NCBI GenBank assembly: GCA_003512955.1
Contig: DOTG01000003.1
Span: forward strand, 220,517 to 284,516
From: Marinilabiliales bacterium
GTDB lineage: Bacteria; Bacteroidota; Bacteroidia; Bacteroidales; SZUA-534
Reading direction: 5' to 3'
Length of the DNA stretch: 64,000 nucleotides
Shown here: positions 36,649 to 45,500 of the stretch, in pieces
Layout: every line of letters starts with the position of its first letter
How positions within the stretch are numbered: position 1 is the stretch's first letter
Notes under the pieces: generated by a model
The model's input: the letters and a program-made list of their open reading frames with translations, nothing else
Databases searched by the model: none
Told to the model about the DNA's origin: nothing
Translations under genes and position numbers: made by a program

Positions 36649-36707
36649 ATTGGCTACAATGAATAAAAGATGATCATAAAATTAAACTATTTCACCTATT
36701 AGCCAAT
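36649..36707. promoter_or_regulatory. Inverted repeat upstream of the TonB receptor gene
   Basis: Perfect 8-bp arms attggcta (36649-36656) and tagccaat (36700-36707), 43 bp apart, between the receptor start and the terminator behind it. It could be two halves of a regulator site or an RNA structure in the leader. Chance occurrence cannot be excluded. Confidence 0.3.
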
Positions 36708-36767
36708 GGTGGATTGAAAAATTGCAGAGTTGATTATATATTTTATTCACAGGATACCGATTTTTAA

Positions 36768-36809
36768 TAAAAAATCAACAGCCGGAGGAATGAATTCCTG
36801 GCTGTTGAT
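36768..36809 (-). terminator. Terminator of the TPR-LuxR gene
   Basis: Arms atcaacagcc (36774-36783) and ggctgttgat (36800-36809), with an inner aggaat/attcct match, followed on the minus strand by a run of six T. A classic factor-independent terminator for the gene ending at 36975. Confidence 0.7.
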
Positions 36810-36974
36810 CCTCAACCTATATAACAAACCTGCTTATTTATGCTTACTGATTCATATGCAAAATAAAGATAAATATGCCAGGGTACTACTATGAATTGGG
36901 TGGTCAAATGTAGGACTTTTGTTTAAAGTTTAACGACTTTACTATGACACCCCACTTTTTTTTACAACTGATTC

Positions 36975-38603
36975 TTAATATTTGGCCAGAAAATACATGA
37001 TGGAAACATCTGTATTTGTCAGGTTCAGCTTTTTACGGAGCCTGCTTCGCGCTTTTTCGATACTTTGAACGCTTTGGTAGGTAATTAGTGAAATTTCCTT
37101 GGACGACATATTCATCCGTAAAAATGCACAAAGTTTCAATTCATTGGGGGTTAAGTCAGGAAAATCGGCTAACAGCTTGTGGTGAAATTCGGGATGAACG
37201 TTATTGAACCGTAATTCAAATTCTTTCCAGATATCTTTATTTAAGTTATTGCTCAGTTCATTGATGATGTCCTGAATGTATTTTCGGTTCTGTGGCAGAA
37301 ACTCATCCAGCCGTGATGACAATTTTTCAATCACCTGCCCGGCAAGTTGGTTATTGTTTACCAGGTTCATCACGTATGTGGTCATTTCCTGATTTTTGGA
37401 CAACAGTTCCAATTCCAGATTTTCCTTTTCTTTAATGGTTTCGTGTTTTTCAATCCGGAACCTTCGGCTCCGCAGGTTTAAAATGATAATAACCAGCACT
37501 GTTCCTAAAACGGCAAATGCCAGGAGTGTAATAACTAAAGCCAATTTAAACACCTGAGCCTGATGAATTAATCGGTCCATTTCCTGCTCTTGATTATGTT
37601 TCAAACTAATTTCGTGTAGAATGATGCCTTTCGTTTTTTCACTGTCATAAATAGAATCGCGTAAGATGTTCAGTTTTAATAACCAGTAATAAGCAGAATC
37701 GATTTGCTGACGGTTATGATAAAATTTTTGAAGGCTTTGTAGCGTTACCTCTTCCCGGTTCTTGTTGTTAAATTCATAACACACCTGCAGTGATTTGTGA
37801 AAATAAAATATCGCGGAGTCATATTTTTTATCGGCCTCCATCAACCGGGCATACATTTCATACAACCACGACATTCCATCTTTATCGTTTATTTCCTCTT
37901 TTAACCGAAAGCTTTTCCAATAGTATTCATAAGCCAATGGCAGGTTGTTTTCCTGCATCTTAGCTATGCACAAGTTTCCATAGTTAATTGATAAAAAACG
38001 CTTATGTCCCGTAAGCATATTCACTTCGGCGGCTTTCAGATAATACGATTGGGCTATACTGTCATCTTTAATGTCGTCATAATAAGTTCCGATATTATTT
38101 AAAACCATGGCATATAGTGTTGAATCGCTTATCTTTAAACTGATGTCCAATATCTGGTTACTATATTCTAAAGCTGATTCATATTCCCCAATATTACCCT
38201 TAATAATACTTATCAGGTTCAAACTTTTTGCAATATTGATACTATCGTTAAGTTTTTGATAAATACCCAATGCCTTTTGAACCAAATTAAAAGATACATC
38301 GTAATGTGAATTGTGAAAAATACGGGCAAGGGCGTAATAACCATCTGCAACCCCTTTATTGTAATTTATGTTTTGCGATTTTTCAAGTACCTGATTGGCA
38401 TAAAGCTCTGCCTTTTTAATATCGTAATTTACATAATGCGACGATAATTTAAAGTATACATCAATGGTATCTTTCAGGTTCTGTGCCTTTGAAAGTTCGA
38501 GCAACAGGGTATCTAAATTGACCAAATCATAGGAATGCAGCGAAAAACCTTTCGCAACGATCATAGAGACAAACAAAAATACGGCTACTCTTTTTCGCAT
38601 CAC
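36975..38603 (-). CDS. TPR protein with C-terminal LuxR-type DNA-binding domain
   Basis: 542 residues. Signal peptide, then about six TPR units (about 40-330; e.g. AKSLNLISIIKGNIGEYESAL), one membrane helix (about 350-372, KLALVITLLAFAVLGTVLVI), a coiled coil, and a LuxR/GerE-like helix-turn-helix at the end (FPDLTPNELKLCAFLRMNMS, SSKEISLITYQSVQSIEKAR). This one-piece architecture, periplasmic TPR sensor plus cytoplasmic HTH, is common in Bacteroidota and works as a membrane-bound one-component regulator. No kinase or receiver domain is present. It may control the TonB receptor/DUF4249 operon downstream (inference from position). Confidence 0.88.
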   Translation of the reverse strand: MMRKRVAVFLFVSMIVAKGFSLHSYDLVNLDTLLLELSKAQNLKDTIDVYFKLSSHYVNYDIKKAELYANQVLEKSQNINYNKGVADGYYALARIFHNSHYDVSFNLVQKALGIYQKLNDSINIAKSLNLISIIKGNIGEYESALEYSNQILDISLKISDSTLYAMVLNNIGTYYDDIKDDSIAQSYYLKAAEVNMLTGHKRFLSINYGNLCIAKMQENNLPLAYEYYWKSFRLKEEINDKDGMSWLYEMYARLMEADKKYDSAIFYFHKSLQVCYEFNNKNREEVTLQSLQKFYHNRQQIDSAYYWLLKLNILRDSIYDSEKTKGIILHEISLKHNQEQEMDRLIHQAQVFKLALVITLLAFAVLGTVLVIIILNLRSRRFRIEKHETIKEKENLELELLSKNQEMTTYVMNLVNNNQLAGQVIEKLSSRLDEFLPQNRKYIQDIINELSNNLNKDIWKEFELRFNNVHPEFHHKLLADFPDLTPNELKLCAFLRMNMSSKEISLITYQSVQSIEKARSRLRKKLNLTNTDVSIMYFLAKY

Positions 38604-38632
38604 CTAACAAGTTTTGACTGCAATTCGAACGC

Positions 38633-38640
38633 CAAATATA
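38633..38640 (-). promoter_or_regulatory. -7 promoter element of the TPR-LuxR gene
   Basis: Minus strand reads TATATTTG, an exact fit to TAnnTTTG, 29 bp upstream of the ATG at 38603. No TTG at the expected -33 position. Confidence 0.4.
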
Positions 38641-38854
38641 AATATTTCTATTTCATATTTGTTGCATGTGCAGTCCGTTTCGTTGTATTTAATAGCATGA
38701 AATGGATTAATGGACAATGAATTGCGTCAAATTCAGTTCCGGTTTTAATATTTTCTTCCCTTGAATTTCGGTAATTAATGAGTTTTCCACTTAATTTGTA
38801 CTATCTTTTTTCAAATCATAATTATTAATCCAACAAAAACCAATACAAATAATC

Positions 38855-39340
38855 ATGAAAGATTTTGCTCAAATTGCCGATTCAATGGAAACCCTGGTTT
38901 TGGAATGGGAACCCAAGCTGTTGAAATTGACAGATGAGGTCTTGACACAGCGCAGGAACAGCCAAAAAAGGACTATCAAGCAGATTGTAGGGCACATGGT
39001 GGATTCGGCCAGTAACAACACCCACCGGGTAGTTCACCTGCAATACCAGCCCAGCCCGTTGGTATTTCCAAATTATGCCACCTTTGGCAATAACGACCGA
39101 TGGATTGCCATACAAAACTACCAGGGCGAAGGATGGCATAACCTGGTAAAATTATGGAAGTACGCCAACCTTCACTTTGCCCATATTATCAGGCAGGTGA
39201 ATCCCGACAAGCTTTCTCATGAATGGCAGGCAGATCCCGGACATAAAATCACTCTCAAAGAGATGATTGAAGATTATCCAAAACATTTTCAGCTTCACCT
39301 TTCCGAAATTGAAGAACTAATCCTTGCAAATAATTCATAA
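38855..39340 (+). CDS. DinB/YfiT-like four-helix-bundle protein
   Basis: 161 residues, all helical, no signal peptide. The DinB_2 pattern is visible: GHMVDSASNNTHR with the first metal His in helix 2, and HFQLHLSEIEELI with the H-x3-H-type pair in the last helix. DinB-superfamily proteins bind Zn or Ni; many are thiol-dependent transferases or unknown stress proteins. It is followed after 3 bp by the metallo-beta-lactamase gene, so the two share a transcript. The enzymatic reaction cannot be told from sequence. Confidence 0.82.
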   Translation: MKDFAQIADSMETLVLEWEPKLLKLTDEVLTQRRNSQKRTIKQIVGHMVDSASNNTHRVVHLQYQPSPLVFPNYATFGNNDRWIAIQNYQGEGWHNLVKLWKYANLHFAHIIRQVNPDKLSHEWQADPGHKITLKEMIEDYPKHFQLHLSEIEELILANNS

Positions 39341-39343
39341 CCC

Positions 39344-40120
39344 ATGAAATTCAGAATAGTAACTGGATGGAGTTTATGTTTGTTGCTTTTGCTAAATGAT
39401 ACTGCCGGTTTAAAAGGTCAGAATTCCCAATCCAGATGGATTATCAACAAACAAATTGAAATAGTTCCATTAACAGAACATGCTTACTTGCATGCAACCT
39501 GCGACAGTATTCCCGGGTTTGGTTGGGTATGGTCCAACGGTCTTATTTTAGTGAGCGGACACAAAGCTTTATTGTTCGATACGCCAGTTTCAGATGCTAA
39601 CACAGAACACCTGCTAACCTGGCTGGATGATAGTTTGTATGCAGCAGTAAAAGGGTTCATCCCAAACCATTGGCATACCGACTGCATGGGAGGAATAAAT
39701 ACGCTGAAACATCGGGGAATTCCCAGTTACGCCAATGAACTGACACGTGAATTGGCGCAATCGAAAAACCTGCCTGTACCCGACAAAGGATTCACCGATT
39801 CACTCAACTTACAAGTTGGGACCCTTACAGCAACTGCCTATTTTTTAGGTGCCGCACATAGCATGGATAATATTGTGGTATGGATTCCTTCAGAAAAAAT
39901 ATTGTTTGGAGGATGTATGGTTAAAGCCTTATCATCAACTACCATGGGATATACCACCGATGGTGACATGAACGCCTGGCCGATTACTATCGGGCGTGTG
40001 AAAGAAAAATTCCCTGACGCACAGGTTGTTGTACCTGGTCATGGGGATTGGGGCGGTAAAGAGCTTTTGGATCACACCCTGGATTTATTGAAAACTAATT
40101 CCCAGAACCTTAAAAAGTAA
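39344..40120 (+). CDS. Subclass B1 metallo-beta-lactamase
   Basis: 258 residues with a signal peptide (to about Gln26), so periplasmic. All zinc ligands of subclass B1 are present: His109, His111 (HWHTD; BBL 116/118), His172 in GAAHSMDN (BBL 196) for site 1; Asp113 (120), Cys191 in FGGCMVK (221) and His233 in VPGHGDWGG (263) for site 2. Lys194 matches the substrate-carboxylate-binding Lys224. Length fits the family. Known B1 enzymes hydrolyse penicillins, cephalosporins and carbapenems, so beta-lactam resistance is likely if expressed. No integron, IS or other resistance gene adjoins; it looks like a resident chromosomal gene in a small operon with DinB-like and aminotransferase genes. Confidence 0.92.
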   Translation: MKFRIVTGWSLCLLLLLNDTAGLKGQNSQSRWIINKQIEIVPLTEHAYLHATCDSIPGFGWVWSNGLILVSGHKALLFDTPVSDANTEHLLTWLDDSLYAAVKGFIPNHWHTDCMGGINTLKHRGIPSYANELTRELAQSKNLPVPDKGFTDSLNLQVGTLTATAYFLGAAHSMDNIVVWIPSEKILFGGCMVKALSSTTMGYTTDGDMNAWPITIGRVKEKFPDAQVVVPGHGDWGGKELLDHTLDLLKTNSQNLKK

Positions 40121-40130
40121 ATGCGTGAAA

Positions 40131-40952
40131 ATGATTGGATTCTCGAATGGTGTTTACGTTCCAACCTCCGAAATCACCTTTCCGGTAGATAGCCTGGCGG
40201 TAAACAGGGGTTACGGGGCTTATGAGTTTTTTGGTGTCCATCACCGCAAACCTTTCTACATGGATAGGCACCTGGAACGATTGGCAAATTCCCTTAAAAT
40301 ATTGCGCCTGAAGACCAACTATTTTCCTACCATTGAACAGATTGTGGCAGCACTGATTCAACAAAATCCGTTACCTGATTTTTATATTAAACTTTTCGTA
40401 CTTCCCATTCATGCAGCCAGTCCCCAGGAAATGGAGGGTAACTTGTATATTTTTCCGGTAGTATTTCCACCCTTTTCCAACGACGAGTTTGAGAAAGGAT
40501 TACCACTGATAAGCCGCAATTTTACCAGGTTTTTGCCCGAAGCAAAATCAACCGCCTACCTTGCAGGGCAATATTGGCAGCATGAAATTACACAAGCCGG
40601 TGCCCTCGATGTGCTGTTCCATACCGACGGAACGGTGACCGAAACCTCGCGCGGAAATATTTTTATGATGAAAAACGAGAAGGTATTTACCCCTCATGTT
40701 GGCATGCTAAAAGGGATCACCCGGAGTGTGGTTATTGATCTTATTCACCTGAATGGGGTTGAATTTGAGGAGAAAACAATTTCATTAGAAGAATTACTCC
40801 TGGCCGACGAAGTAATGGTGACCAGCACAACAAAAGAGGTAATGCCGATTATTAAAATTGACAACCACACCATCGGAACTGGACAACCGGGTCTTTTATC
40901 CAAATGGATAACCCAGGAATTTCTCCTCCACAAACAGAATTATTGCAAATAA
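40131..40952 (+). CDS. Class IV aminotransferase (PLP-dependent)
   Basis: 273 residues from ATG 40131; a GTG at 40125 would add two residues. Fold type IV motifs: NRGYGAYEFFGVHHRKPFY near the N-terminus, Arg-rich HLERLANSLKIL, catalytic Lys region around YLAGQYWQHEIT (the Lys is expected near AKSTAYL), Glu in VTETSRGNIFMMKN, and GITRSVVIDL. Related to branched-chain amino acid and D-alanine aminotransferases and aminodeoxychorismate lyase. Ten bases after the metallo-beta-lactamase stop, so one operon. A D-amino-acid or peptidoglycan link with its neighbour is attractive but unproven. Confidence 0.85.
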   Translation: MIGFSNGVYVPTSEITFPVDSLAVNRGYGAYEFFGVHHRKPFYMDRHLERLANSLKILRLKTNYFPTIEQIVAALIQQNPLPDFYIKLFVLPIHAASPQEMEGNLYIFPVVFPPFSNDEFEKGLPLISRNFTRFLPEAKSTAYLAGQYWQHEITQAGALDVLFHTDGTVTETSRGNIFMMKNEKVFTPHVGMLKGITRSVVIDLIHLNGVEFEEKTISLEELLLADEVMVTSTTKEVMPIIKIDNHTIGTGQPGLLSKWITQEFLLHKQNYCK

Positions 40953-41026
40953 GTCCTTGAAAAGAAAAAAATAACCCATCCCTTTAGTTTAACTTTTGTA
41001 TTAATTTGCATTGTTGCATCAATTCC

Positions 41027-43483
41027 TTACCATTTGATTATCTTCCGGTTTACAAATCCCGATTCGTTTTGAATGGTAAACAAATACATCCCTTTGGGCA
41101 AATCGGAAATATCGAACGAATGCACCCTGCTTTCATTATAGAATGGTGTTTCAAAAACCAATACACCTAAACTATTATAAACAAGAACCTTTCCGGTACC
41201 AGGGTATTCAAAATGGACAAACTGCTGGGTTGGGATGGGCCATAAAACAAGATTATCTTTTCCCGGACTCTCAAGTTCAGGCAATTTAGTAGGATTGCTG
41301 AATTTCTCATCTAAAATGTAATCCGTTAAAAACTTGGCATCTTCCCATTGAAAAAAGCTTAAAGGGATGCTCATTACAATCAAATCGAAATTGCTATCAA
41401 TATGTTCAAATGCCACCGTACTGCCATGCATCTGGCCATGCAAGTTACTTTCCGGGTCAGGTGATCCGTAAGTATAAATTGGGATACCAAAGGAGTTGGG
41501 CTCTATCGATTGAACAAAATTGAGGTATGAATTGGTTAAAAATCCGGAGGGAATAGTTTCCAAATTCAAGTTAATGGGAGGATAGGAATTTTGAGCGACA
41601 GAAACCCCACTCAACCAAGAGTCAGGGATAAAATCAATGGTTTTGATAACCAAAAAGTCTCCCGAAAGAGAATCTGTTGGAAGCTCCGTAGGCATAGTCC
41701 TTTTATAGCCGGTTATGGACAGGTTGGGATCAGCAGTGGAAAGAAATAGTTTGCCTCCTTTCGATAGGTAACATTGTAAGTTTTCGATGTTTTTTGGTAA
41801 CGCCGATACATGTTCGTTTGCAACCGGAGTACACCAGATAACATGTTTGGAATGGAAAAGAAGGTCGGGGTCAATGATTGTAACATTGTTCAATGAAATC
41901 ATTTCAAAATCGCGTCCATTTAAAATGGTTTCAAAAAATTCTTCCGTTTTTATAAGAAGAGGGGGATTGGCTCCCGCATCCACAACTACCAATAGTTCCA
42001 AGGAATCTTCAAAATAACTGTTTTTACCAAGTTTTGAACCTTTAGCAACTGAAAAACCACTTTCATTGCCATGAACGTCCACCGCTTTTACTTGATAATA
42101 ATGGTAGAGGTTGTCAGTTATCGAATAATCGGAAAAATAGCTGTTTTCAACCGATACATCATTTTTTTTAATAGATTGCCCGTTCTTAAACTCATACACC
42201 GCGTACCCCGAGATATCTTCTTCGGCATTTGGTGTCCAGGCAATCTTGATATGATCGGAAAGCCCCGTAACTGTAATGTTTTGCGGTGCATTTGGAAAAC
42301 TGTCCGTTTTAAATTTGATAGATGCCGAGCTATAACTATTCGCGCTGTTTACAGCTTTAACAATAGCAATGTAACTGCTATCGGGATTCAGATTTGTAAG
42401 CCAGAAATAGGTTTCAGTTGTCTCCCCATAAAGTTGGAATGAATTATTCAATGTGGCAAGGTAAACTTGAAATGATACGGCATCGGGATTGTTCTCCCAG
42501 ATAAGTTTTACATTCCTGCCATCACCAAGTTGCACGGTTGAAACTTCCGGAACCTTCGGAAGCACGTCAAAGGCCAACAGAGTGGCTGCCACTGTTTTTA
42601 ACACTCTTGAGGCATAAACCGGATTAGTATGTTTGACCGAGTCCCTTTGTGAGTGGTAATAATCAGAAAAAACATGTTCAATAAAAAAAATGACCGGAAT
42701 ACTAAGTTTTCCATAAGAATGATGGTCGGAATTGTTGGCATAGTCTTGGGTATTTGCTTGCATTCCTGAAAATTCAGCCCCCATTTGATTTGTTAAATCA
42801 CTTAAATAACCATCCGATGTTTTTCGTATAATATCAACGATAGGCAACGAATCGTTAGGTGAATTACTTATCATATCCATATTCAGCATCAGGGCAATGG
42901 AATCACCCATAAATAATGATTCGTGGGCACTGTAACTACTACCCAGCAAACCTACTTCTTCGGCAGCAAAGGTCGCAAATTTGATTGTGAATCTTGTTTG
43001 AACCTGAGCAAGATTCATAACCCGGGCCAGTTCTAAAACACCTGCCGTTCCGGAGGCGTTGTCGTCGGCACCGGGGCTTACCTTTACAGCATCGTGATGG
43101 GCACCAACAACAATCTGGAAATCTTCATCTCCCGGGCGTAAACAAACCACATTATACTGGTCAGTGAACTGATTGTAATTGTCTTGCTCATATAAATTAA
43201 AGTTTTCTAAATATACTTGTCCGTAACCAAACGATTGGAATTTGGCAGCAATCCACTCGGCTACCTTTTTTCGGTTTTCAGCATAGGTATAGCGGGTTCC
43301 TATATCTTCAAGGCTTTGCATGTAATTTTTGATGCTATCTGCCGAAATTTTACTTAAACTTTCCTGAATGGCCGTTTTTTCCTGTGGGTTTAAATCAAAA
43401 AGTTTCCCGGTTTGGGCATCCAAATCTGCTGATTGAAAAGCAAATAAAACGAAAACGATTAGTATGCGGAGTTCAGTTATCAT
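41027..43483 (-). CDS. Secreted M28-family metallopeptidase with FN3 domains and T9SS sorting domain
   Basis: 818 residues from ATG 43483; the frame opens at 43519 but a good promoter at 43516-43547 overlaps that start. Signal peptide ends near LDAQ. The M28 catalytic domain (about 50-310) keeps the di-zinc ligands: His in VVGAHHDAV, Asp in GADDNASG, the Glu-Glu pair in FAAEEVGLLG, Asp in NMDMISN and a late His in FFIEHVF. Two fibronectin-III-like domains follow (about 315-490), then a Rossmann-like part, and a C-terminal type A T9SS domain (LWPIPTQQFVHF...GMYLFTIQNESG...KIIKW). An aminopeptidase exported across the outer membrane and likely attached to the surface. Confidence 0.9.
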   Translation of the reverse strand: MITELRILIVFVLFAFQSADLDAQTGKLFDLNPQEKTAIQESLSKISADSIKNYMQSLEDIGTRYTYAENRKKVAEWIAAKFQSFGYGQVYLENFNLYEQDNYNQFTDQYNVVCLRPGDEDFQIVVGAHHDAVKVSPGADDNASGTAGVLELARVMNLAQVQTRFTIKFATFAAEEVGLLGSSYSAHESLFMGDSIALMLNMDMISNSPNDSLPIVDIIRKTSDGYLSDLTNQMGAEFSGMQANTQDYANNSDHHSYGKLSIPVIFFIEHVFSDYYHSQRDSVKHTNPVYASRVLKTVAATLLAFDVLPKVPEVSTVQLGDGRNVKLIWENNPDAVSFQVYLATLNNSFQLYGETTETYFWLTNLNPDSSYIAIVKAVNSANSYSSASIKFKTDSFPNAPQNITVTGLSDHIKIAWTPNAEEDISGYAVYEFKNGQSIKKNDVSVENSYFSDYSITDNLYHYYQVKAVDVHGNESGFSVAKGSKLGKNSYFEDSLELLVVVDAGANPPLLIKTEEFFETILNGRDFEMISLNNVTIIDPDLLFHSKHVIWCTPVANEHVSALPKNIENLQCYLSKGGKLFLSTADPNLSITGYKRTMPTELPTDSLSGDFLVIKTIDFIPDSWLSGVSVAQNSYPPINLNLETIPSGFLTNSYLNFVQSIEPNSFGIPIYTYGSPDPESNLHGQMHGSTVAFEHIDSNFDLIVMSIPLSFFQWEDAKFLTDYILDEKFSNPTKLPELESPGKDNLVLWPIPTQQFVHFEYPGTGKVLVYNSLGVLVFETPFYNESRVHSFDISDLPKGMYLFTIQNESGFVNRKIIKW

Positions 43484-43515
43484 GGCATTCCTGAGTATTT
43501 GTGTTTGGGTAATTA

Positions 43516-43547
43516 CCAAATGTAATGAAAACTTTAATAAAGCTTCA
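43516..43547 (-). promoter_or_regulatory. Promoter of the M28 peptidase gene
   Basis: Minus strand: TTG (43547-43545), 21 bp, TACATTTG (43523-43516), an exact match to TAnnTTTG with proper spacing; ATG 43483 lies 32 bp downstream. It decides the start in favour of 43483. Confidence 0.55.
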
Positions 43548-43587
43548 ATTCAATACATAAAACAATTATCTCGGGGAAAATACAAGA

Positions 43588-45315
43588 TTATTCAATCAAA
43601 ACTTTTTGAATGTAGTTGTTTTTGTTTGACATCACCCGAATAAGATACACACCGGCCTTCCATTGATTTGTGTTAATGGTGCGATGGTTCAAAGCCTCAG
43701 TTGGAATCAATGTAAACAGGCACTTTCCAGAGGCATCAAAAATTTGAAGGTTATGGATTTTTTCGTTTTCGGGTAAATCTATTCTCAAATAGTCCTGAGC
43801 CGGATTGGGATAAACCGTTAATTGATTCGCAATTGACCGATGGATAGTATTGTATTCATGAACAGAAAAATCGGCAACATGGGTAAAATGATCCGAGGCG
43901 GTTTGTGCGTCTGAAGCTTGTAAGTTGTAGGCATTCAAAAACTCTGTAGATATTTTTGCTGTTTCCAGGATGAATGATTTTTCTTTTTTCAAACTACTCT
44001 GTGTATAAAATATATAATCAAGCCTACCGGGCCAATAACTTCCAGAATCGTCACGCCATGTGTAGGCCATTCTGTTGTTGGTACCTGTGGAAACCACATT
44101 ACCCATAGGCTGGTTGTTCCAATCGGGGAAACCGCCTATGCCAAAAACGGAGGTGTTTTGAATATCGCCATTTATTAAAGTATGCAGTTGCTGCCGGCCG
44201 CCTACCAAATTAAAATCGCCCATAAATACAAATGGAGTATTTGTGGCCACTTCAAAGTTGGGGATTTGGTTTTTCATTTTCATAATAAATGAGATCAACC
44301 CATCTGCCTCATATTGTCGGGTAACATTATCACTCGCTTCGTTGCAGCATTTTAAATGGCAATTCACCACGACCAAATCACTTGCAAAGCTATTGGGCAG
44401 GTCGATGTATGAAGCAGCCAGCCGCTGGCCCGACAATACATTATAATTGTTGGTGATTGGGTATCTGGAGGCAGTAATATTTCCATCCGCTATTTTGCTG
44501 GCGTACCATTGCCCTCCATTGATGGGGAGCCATTGGTTGAGCAATGTTTTTATATACGAGGCTTCGGTATCCCAGCATTCATTCAAAGTCAATACATCTG
44601 GATTCACTGCTTGTATAATCCTTTTAAAACTTTCCTGTTTTCCAGCATCGGCAATGCCATCGTAAAGGGTATTGTAAGTCATCAGTCTTAAAAACCCTTC
44701 GTCGGTTTTGCTCAGATTTATCTCCTCAAAAGCCTGAGTAGCCGATTCGTCAAAAGTGTACGAAAAAGTGGAACCAGGTTCAGGAATCATGTCCCCAGAG
44801 GTTTCGTCGGCATAAACAACGGTTTTGATTTGATTTGCCTGAAACAAGGGGTACCCATTGATGGTTGTGTTCCGGTTTATAGCCATTTCAAATTCCGGGC
44901 CTGAAACAGTAGGTAAACCAACAAAGCCAATGTCACTGTGCCATACCGAGGTTTCAGTTCCTGAATAGTAGAATGTCCCTTTCCGTCGGCTGAAATTCCA
45001 TTTCAGTTCGGCTCCAATGCCATTTTTCTGAAAACCGGTAGCCGCATCGTTATCTGTGTCAAGCAGTAAAACCAAGGTGTTGTCTGTGTTAAGGTTTATG
45101 ACTTCATACATTTTCAGGTAAATGTAAAGGTACGATTGGTCGTTTAAAATTTTAAGGTTTAATAAATCAATCGAATTGCCGTCACCTGCCTCATCAGCAA
45201 ATGTGTTTGTTGAATTTGGCCATTCGTCAAAAGAGCCATCCAAAAAAACAGGGTATGCCTGACCAAAGGAAAAAAGATAGACAAAAATTGCTATTATGGT
45301 TAAATGAATCTTCAT
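43588..45315 (-). CDS. Secreted endonuclease/exonuclease/phosphatase-fold protein with CBM9-like and T9SS domains
   Basis: 575 residues. Signal peptide (to about FSFGQA), then a CBM9/DOMON-like beta sandwich (about 22-195; FLDGSFDEWPNST, VLLLDTDNDAATGFQ), an EEP-superfamily domain (about 205-480) with LMTYNTLYDG, LTLNECWD (metal Glu), NCHLKC, FVFMGDFNLVGG and the catalytic ASDHFTHVADF, and a C-terminal T9SS type A domain (LTVYPNPAQDYLRIDL...GVYLIRVMSN). It could cut extracellular DNA or act as a phosphodiesterase or phosphatase on lipids or sugars. T9SS export matches that of the M28 peptidase gene 68 bp downstream. Confidence 0.87.
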   Translation of the reverse strand: MKIHLTIIAIFVYLFSFGQAYPVFLDGSFDEWPNSTNTFADEAGDGNSIDLLNLKILNDQSYLYIYLKMYEVINLNTDNTLVLLLDTDNDAATGFQKNGIGAELKWNFSRRKGTFYYSGTETSVWHSDIGFVGLPTVSGPEFEMAINRNTTINGYPLFQANQIKTVVYADETSGDMIPEPGSTFSYTFDESATQAFEEINLSKTDEGFLRLMTYNTLYDGIADAGKQESFKRIIQAVNPDVLTLNECWDTEASYIKTLLNQWLPINGGQWYASKIADGNITASRYPITNNYNVLSGQRLAASYIDLPNSFASDLVVVNCHLKCCNEASDNVTRQYEADGLISFIMKMKNQIPNFEVATNTPFVFMGDFNLVGGRQQLHTLINGDIQNTSVFGIGGFPDWNNQPMGNVVSTGTNNRMAYTWRDDSGSYWPGRLDYIFYTQSSLKKEKSFILETAKISTEFLNAYNLQASDAQTASDHFTHVADFSVHEYNTIHRSIANQLTVYPNPAQDYLRIDLPENEKIHNLQIFDASGKCLFTLIPTEALNHRTINTNQWKAGVYLIRVMSNKNNYIQKVLIE

Positions 45316-45342
45316 TATGGTGTTTTATTAGGAAATAGGTTG

Positions 45343-45350
45343 CAAATATA
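45343..45350 (-). promoter_or_regulatory. -7 promoter element of the EEP-T9SS gene
   Basis: Minus strand reads TATATTTG, an exact fit to TAnnTTTG, 27 bp upstream of ATG 45315; the -33 region is not convincing. Confidence 0.4.
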
Positions 45351-45500
45351 TATCCTATTTTGGGAATTCTGATTAATAGGCATGGGTATTTGTTATTTGT
45401 CATGAATTACCATTAATTTTGAAAAGAGCTAATTTATTCATAAAAAGCTAAGTGAATTGAGAGTACTAAAAGAGATTAATTACTGCCAAATATATTAAAA

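Larger units (their letters stand above)
36647..36974. other. Intergenic region between TPR-LuxR gene and TonB receptor gene
   Basis: No coding signal. It carries the terminator of the TPR-LuxR gene (36774-36809) and the inverted repeat just upstream of the receptor. No clear TAnnTTTG promoter element was found for the receptor. Confidence 0.5.

Noticed and set aside
40125..40127. GTG start of the aminotransferase
   Set aside because: An ATG two codons downstream fits better; the difference is minor and cannot be settled here.
40953..41026. tgca-ttgt-tgca hairpin between convergent genes as a terminator
   Set aside because: The stem is only 4 bp with mismatches and lacks a proper T-run.
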